Below the pieces are notes generated by a model. That model had not been told where the DNA came from. It searched no databases and saw only the letters and a list, made by a program, of their open reading frames with translations. A DNA stretch of 9,645 bases from Actinomycetota bacterium (lineage in GTDB: Bacteria > Actinomycetota > Thermoleophilia > Solirubrobacterales > 70-9), in NCBI GenBank assembly GCA_018268695.1, contig JAFDWD010000618.1, forward strand, positions 1-9,645, written 5' to 3'. The position numbers and the translations under genes were made by a program. Position 1 is the first letter of the stretch. Every line of letters starts with the position of its first letter. Positions 7,083 through 9,645 of the stretch are shown in pieces.

Positions 7083-7090
7083 CGAGCGCC

Positions 7091-8038
7091 ATGACGACCT
7101 GCGTAGTTACCGGCGGCGCTGGATTCCTCGGCTCACACCTCTGCGAGAAGCTCCTCGGCGCGGGGCATCGGGTGCTCTGCCTCGACAACCTCGAGACCGG
7201 CTCCCTGGAGAACATCGCGCACATCCGCGACCAGAACTTTGAGTTCCGGCACACCGACATCACCGAGTACGTCGACGTGCCCGAGCCGGTCGACTTCGTC
7301 TATCACCTGGCCTCGCCGGCCAGCCCGATCGACTACCTGCGGCTGCCGCTGCACACGCTGAAGGTCGGCTCGCAGGGCACCCACAACATCCTCGGCCTGG
7401 CCAAGTGGAAGCGCGCCCGCTTCCTGATCGCCTCGACCTCCGAGGTCTACGGCGACCCGAAGGTCCACCCGCAGCGGGAGGACTACTGGGGCCACGTGAA
7501 CCCGATCGGCCCGCGCGGCGTCTACGACGAGGCGAAGCGCTACGCCGAGGCTCTGACGATGGCCTACCACCGGCAGCAGGGCGTCGACACCGCGATCGTC
7601 CGCATCTTCAACACCTACGGGCCTCGCATGCGGCCCCACGACGGCCGCGCGATCCCCACCTTCCTCCGCCAGGCGCTCCAAGACCGGCCGCTGACCGTCT
7701 TCGGTGACGGTGCCCAGACGCGCAGCTTCTGTTACGTCGACGACCTCATCCGCGGCATCGTCGCCCTCGCCGAGTCCGACGTCCACACGCCGGTCAACAT
7801 CGGCAACCCGGACGAGTTCACGCTGCTCGAATTGGCCAAATCCGTGATCGAGGTGACCGACTCCCGCTCGGAGATCGTCTACGAGGCGCTGCCCACCGAC
7901 GATCCCCAGCAGCGCCGCCCCGACATCGGCCGCGCCCGCGACCTCCTCGGCTGGGAACCGACGATCAAGCTCGACGAAGGCCTGCGCAGGACCATCGATC
8001 AGTCCGGCGTCGAGCGGCTGGTCGGCGCCGGGGATTAG
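7091..8038 (+). CDS. uxs: UDP-glucuronate decarboxylase (UDP-xylose synthase)
   Basis: A 315-residue extended short-chain dehydrogenase of the size of soluble bacterial UXS. It converts UDP-glucuronate to UDP-xylose and CO2 through a UDP-4-keto-pentose, using bound NAD+, and supplies pentose for cell-surface glycans. Seen: the Rossmann motif [10 protein letters not shown] (8-17); LDNLETG (31-37); YHLASPASP (71-79), characteristic of [12 protein letters not shown] (115-123) with the catalytic Ser-Glu; Y145-xxx-K149 within [21 protein letters not shown] (171-180); [17 protein letters not shown] (203-219), which binds the nucleotide sugar; and RRPDI (275-279) near the end. Together these favour UXS over dTDP-glucose dehydratase or UDP-glucose epimerase. 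The start at 7091 gives the normal Rossmann N-terminus; an upstream ATG at 7010 would add 27 unlike residues. Transcribed divergently from the sigma operon. No other sugar-nucleotide gene is visible here. Confidence 0.95.
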   Translation: MTTCVVTGGAGFLGSHLCEKLLGAGHRVLCLDNLETGSLENIAHIRDQNFEFRHTDITEYVDVPEPVDFVYHLASPASPIDYLRLPLHTLKVGSQGTHNILGLAKWKRARFLIASTSEVYGDPKVHPQREDYWGHVNPIGPRGVYDEAKRYAEALTMAYHRQQGVDTAIVRIFNTYGPRMRPHDGRAIPTFLRQALQDRPLTVFGDGAQTRSFCYVDDLIRGIVALAESDVHTPVNIGNPDEFTLLELAKSVIEVTDSRSEIVYEALPTDDPQQRRPDIGRARDLLGWEPTIKLDEGLRRTIDQSGVERLVGAGD

Positions 8039-8050
8039 AGCTAGTTCTGT

Positions 8051-8079
8051 TGCTCGGGCGGTTGCGGCCGTCCCGAGCA
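8051..8079 (+). repeat. Hairpin just after the UDP-xylose synthase gene
   Basis: TGCTCGGG (8051-8058) pairs with CCCGAGCA (8072-8079). Inside, CGG (8059-8061) pairs with CCG (8068-8070), leaving a 1-nt bulge and a 6-nt loop. It begins 13 nt after the stop codon. No T-run follows, so it is at best a 3'-end stabiliser or a weak terminator. Confidence 0.5.
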
Positions 8080-8151
8080 GGACGTGAGGGAGTGCGGTGT
8101 TTCTCCGAGGGTTCGCGCACGGGATGCCACGCTCGGCCGGGATTGTTCGGT

Positions 8152-8194
8152 GCGTTCGTACCTGGTCCGGTATATGACCACTAAGTACGAACGC
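8152..8194. repeat. Nested inverted repeat, possible structured RNA or operator
   Basis: Outer arms GCGTTCGTAC (8152-8161) and GTACGAACGC (8185-8194) match perfectly over 10 bp. Nested inside, TGGTC (8163-8167) pairs with GACCA (8176-8180) around an 8-nt AT-containing loop, CGGTATAT. The asymmetric internal loop (1 nt against 4 nt) looks more like folded RNA than a simple terminator. It lies about 110 nt after the decarboxylase stop codon and 57 nt before the shared terminator. No family is recognised. Confidence 0.55.
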
Positions 8195-8253
8195 TCTTCC
8201 TCGCCGGCCGTGCTGGCAGCAAGCTAGTCCCTTCGAACCGGTCCCACCCACGA

Positions 8254-8281
8254 AAAAGGGCGGCCCGGAGGCCGCCCTTTT
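8254..8281. terminator. Bidirectional intrinsic terminator between convergent genes
   Basis: GGGCGGCC (8258-8265) pairs with GGCCGCCC (8270-8277) around loop CGGA. The stem is flanked by an A-run on the left (8253-8257) and TTTT on the right (8278-8281), so it can act on both strands. It serves the rightward UDP-xylose synthase transcript and the leftward HtaA-like gene that stops at 8303. Confidence 0.9.
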
Positions 8282-8302
8282 CGAACTACGTCGCTTGGCG
8301 GA

Positions 8303-9645
8303 CTATTCGCCCGTCGCGACGAAGGAGAACGAACCGAGGGATTCGCCCGCTTTGATGTGGTCGTTGGCCACTTTTTCGGCCCCGGCTTTCTTCGCCGCCG
8401 CTTCGATTTCGGCTGCGCTCATTTTCGGGGTTTTGAGTTCGGCCGCTTCTTTTTCGGCGACTTTTTTGAGTTCTTCGCCGACTTTCAGCGCGTAGGCGCC
8501 TTCGTAGACCTTCACGAAGCCCTCGAGGACTTCGGCGGCCACTGGCTGAATCGTGCTCGTCGCGCCGATGCTGACCGTGCGGGTCGCGGGGCTCGGCGAG
8601 TTGCTGGTGATCGTCAGATCGGCGATCGAGCTACGGCCGAGGTTGCCGACGTTCAGCGGCTTTTTGCCTTCCACCGTGACGTTCGATTCGCCGTTCACTT
8701 CGACCGTGGCGGTCTTCGCGGCGAGATCGACGCCGATCGACCCGAGGGTGATCGTGGTCGAGAGCGTTTCGGTCGGGCTCACCTGGAACGACTGCACCAG
8801 CTTGAGGCCGCCGAAGCTGTTGACCTGGCCTTCGGTGCCCAGCGGCGAGATGGTGCCACCGCTGATCCCAGAGCTGTAGGTCGACCCGTTGGCGCTGGTG
8901 GGGCTGATCGTTTCCACTTTCACGCCGACGTCGGCCAGCTTGCCGAAGATGCCCGCGTCGCCGGCGAAGGTCATCGTGCCGGTCGCCAGGACGTTGTCGG
9001 TCTTCGGTTCGACTTCCGTCGTCGACTTGCCAAGGACCATGTTCGCCTTGAAGGCGGGCTGGGTCTTGACGGTCTTGGTCTTGGTGACGGTCTTGCCGTT
9101 CTTCTTGACCTTGACCTTCGTCTTGGTCGGCGGCGGGGTCAGCGCCTTGTTCAGCGCGTTGGCGCCAGCCTTGGTCAGCTTCACGCTCTTCGCGCTGATG
9201 CTGTTGCCGAAGCCGAGACGGGCTGAGGAGATACCGCCGAGCGTCGCGATCTGGACTTTCTTGCCGCCCGCGGTCGCGGTCAGGGTTTTCTTCGAGGTGT
9301 TGATTTCGAAAGCCTTGAGGGCGATCGACTTCTTCCCCCAGGTGATCTTCAGGCCGCCGCTGTGGGTGACCGTGCCGGCCCCGGTGGTCGGTTCGACCGA
9401 GCCGCCGGTGACGGCGAACGTCGCCTTGGTGCCCTTGAGGGTCGCGGGCTTGATGGCGGTGATCTTGATGCCGGCCTTCTTGGCCTCGTTGTTCAAGCCG
9501 CTGTTGATGGTGAGCGTGGTGCTGCCTTTGGCGATCGGATTGGACGCGGCGGAAGCGAGCGGTGCGAGAACCAACATCGCGGCTACGGCCGCGGCCACGA
9601 TTGCGACCGGCAGCATCCTTCCCCTGGCCCTGCCGAGCCGGGTCG
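8303..9645 (-). CDS. Secreted HtaA-like domain protein (5' end probably beyond the window)
   Basis: Residue numbers count from ATG at 9616 (437 residues to the stop). A hydrophobic signal segment runs over residues 3-20, with likely cleavage near ASA-AS at 21-25. Residues about 31-130 (GSTTLTINSGL start, then TLKGTKATFAVTGGSV and SGGLKIT) fit an HtaA-like beta domain. A Lys/Thr-rich linker follows (162-186). Residues about 190-315 look like a second copy (AFKANMVLG, then FGGLKLVQSFQVS). Residues 360-425 are Lys/Glu/Ala-rich and probably helical. HtaA domains are known from heme uptake in corynebacteria, but this protein has no tyrosine before residue 247 and no cysteine, so heme binding is doubtful. 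The frame stays open upstream of 9616 to the edge, encoding TRLGRARGR, which would supply the basic n-region this signal peptide otherwise lacks. The purine-rich GGGGAAGG directly abuts ATG 9616, too close for a ribosome site. The true start is therefore likely outside the window, with 9616 the minimal alternative. Confidence 0.8.
   Translation of the reverse strand, partial: TRLGRARGRMLPVAIVAAAVAAMLVLAPLASAASNPIAKGSTTLTINSGLNNEAKKAGIKITAIKPATLKGTKATFAVTGGSVEPTTGAGTVTHSGGLKITWGKKSIALKAFEINTSKKTLTATAGGKKVQIATLGGISSARLGFGNSISAKSVKLTKAGANALNKALTPPPTKTKVKVKKNGKTVTKTKTVKTQPAFKANMVLGKSTTEVEPKTDNVLATGTMTFAGDAGIFGKLADVGVKVETISPTSANGSTYSSGISGGTISPLGTEGQVNSFGGLKLVQSFQVSPTETLSTTITLGSIGVDLAAKTATVEVNGESNVTVEGKKPLNVGNLGRSSIADLTITSNSPSPATRTVSIGATSTIQPVAAEVLEGFVKVYEGAYALKVGEELKKVAEKEAAELKTPKMSAAEIEAAAKKAGAEKVANDHIKAGESLGSFSFVATGE

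Noticed and set aside
8039..8250. Possible tRNA or known riboswitch in the gap after the UDP-xylose synthase gene
   Set aside because: No cloverleaf, T-loop or acceptor pairing, and no known riboswitch core; only two simple hairpins.
7133..8251. 372-codon minus-strand frame opposite the UDP-xylose synthase gene
   Set aside because: No family resemblance, and it covers a fully recognisable enzyme on the plus strand.
8357..9226. 289-codon plus-strand frame rich in Phe and Arg opposite the HtaA-like gene
   Set aside because: The composition is the complement of Lys/Glu codons of the minus-strand gene; no motif, no ribosome site.

Overview
The window reads as chromosomal DNA of a very GC-rich actinobacterium, most likely of the Thermoleophilia (Solirubrobacterales) type. 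The basis is strong G/C bias at third codon positions, TAnnnT-type -10 elements close to start codons, an HtaA-like secreted protein, a sigma factor fused to an anti-sigma-like domain, and GAAC-N4-GTTC boxes of the Gram-positive LexA type. The lineage is an inference from these traits; no rRNA or other marker gene is present. I see no transposase, integrase, CRISPR array, tRNA or rRNA.

Layout from left to right. (1) 1-1368, minus: N-terminal 456 residues of a UvrD/PcrA-type superfamily 1 helicase that runs off the left edge, with unusual ATPase motifs. (2) 1566-2384, plus: inositol monophosphatase-family phosphatase, divergent from the helicase. (3) 2385-2802: 418-bp gap with a very long interrupted hairpin (2443-2530) and, further right, two tandem SOS-type boxes beside a -10 element. 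(4) 2803-3312, plus: small basic protein with a histone-H1-like N-terminus and a coiled-coil remainder, closed by a strong intrinsic terminator. (5) 6893 to 3391, minus: a two-gene operon with an ATGA start/stop overlap. The first gene is an ECF-like sigma factor fused to a zinc-type anti-sigma domain, one membrane helix and a long Pro/Glu/Ser-rich tail. The second is a secreted multi-domain Ig-like protein. (6) 7091-8038, plus: UDP-glucuronate decarboxylase (UDP-xylose synthase), divergent from the sigma operon. (7) 8039-8302: two hairpin elements and a bidirectional terminator. (8) 8303 to the right edge, minus: secreted HtaA-like protein whose N-terminus probably lies beyond the window.

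The best candidate for an undescribed system is the sigma/anti-sigma fusion coupled to its secreted partner. It looks like a self-contained envelope-sensing switch: membrane-tethered sigma, external low-complexity tail, and a co-translated extracellular beta-sandwich protein. The second is the apparently LexA-controlled H1-like protein, which would be a DNA-damage-inducible nucleoid or DNA-coating protein. Three genes (helicase, phosphatase, decarboxylase) have a TAGnnT hexamer 6-8 nt before ATG, which suggests leaderless transcripts.
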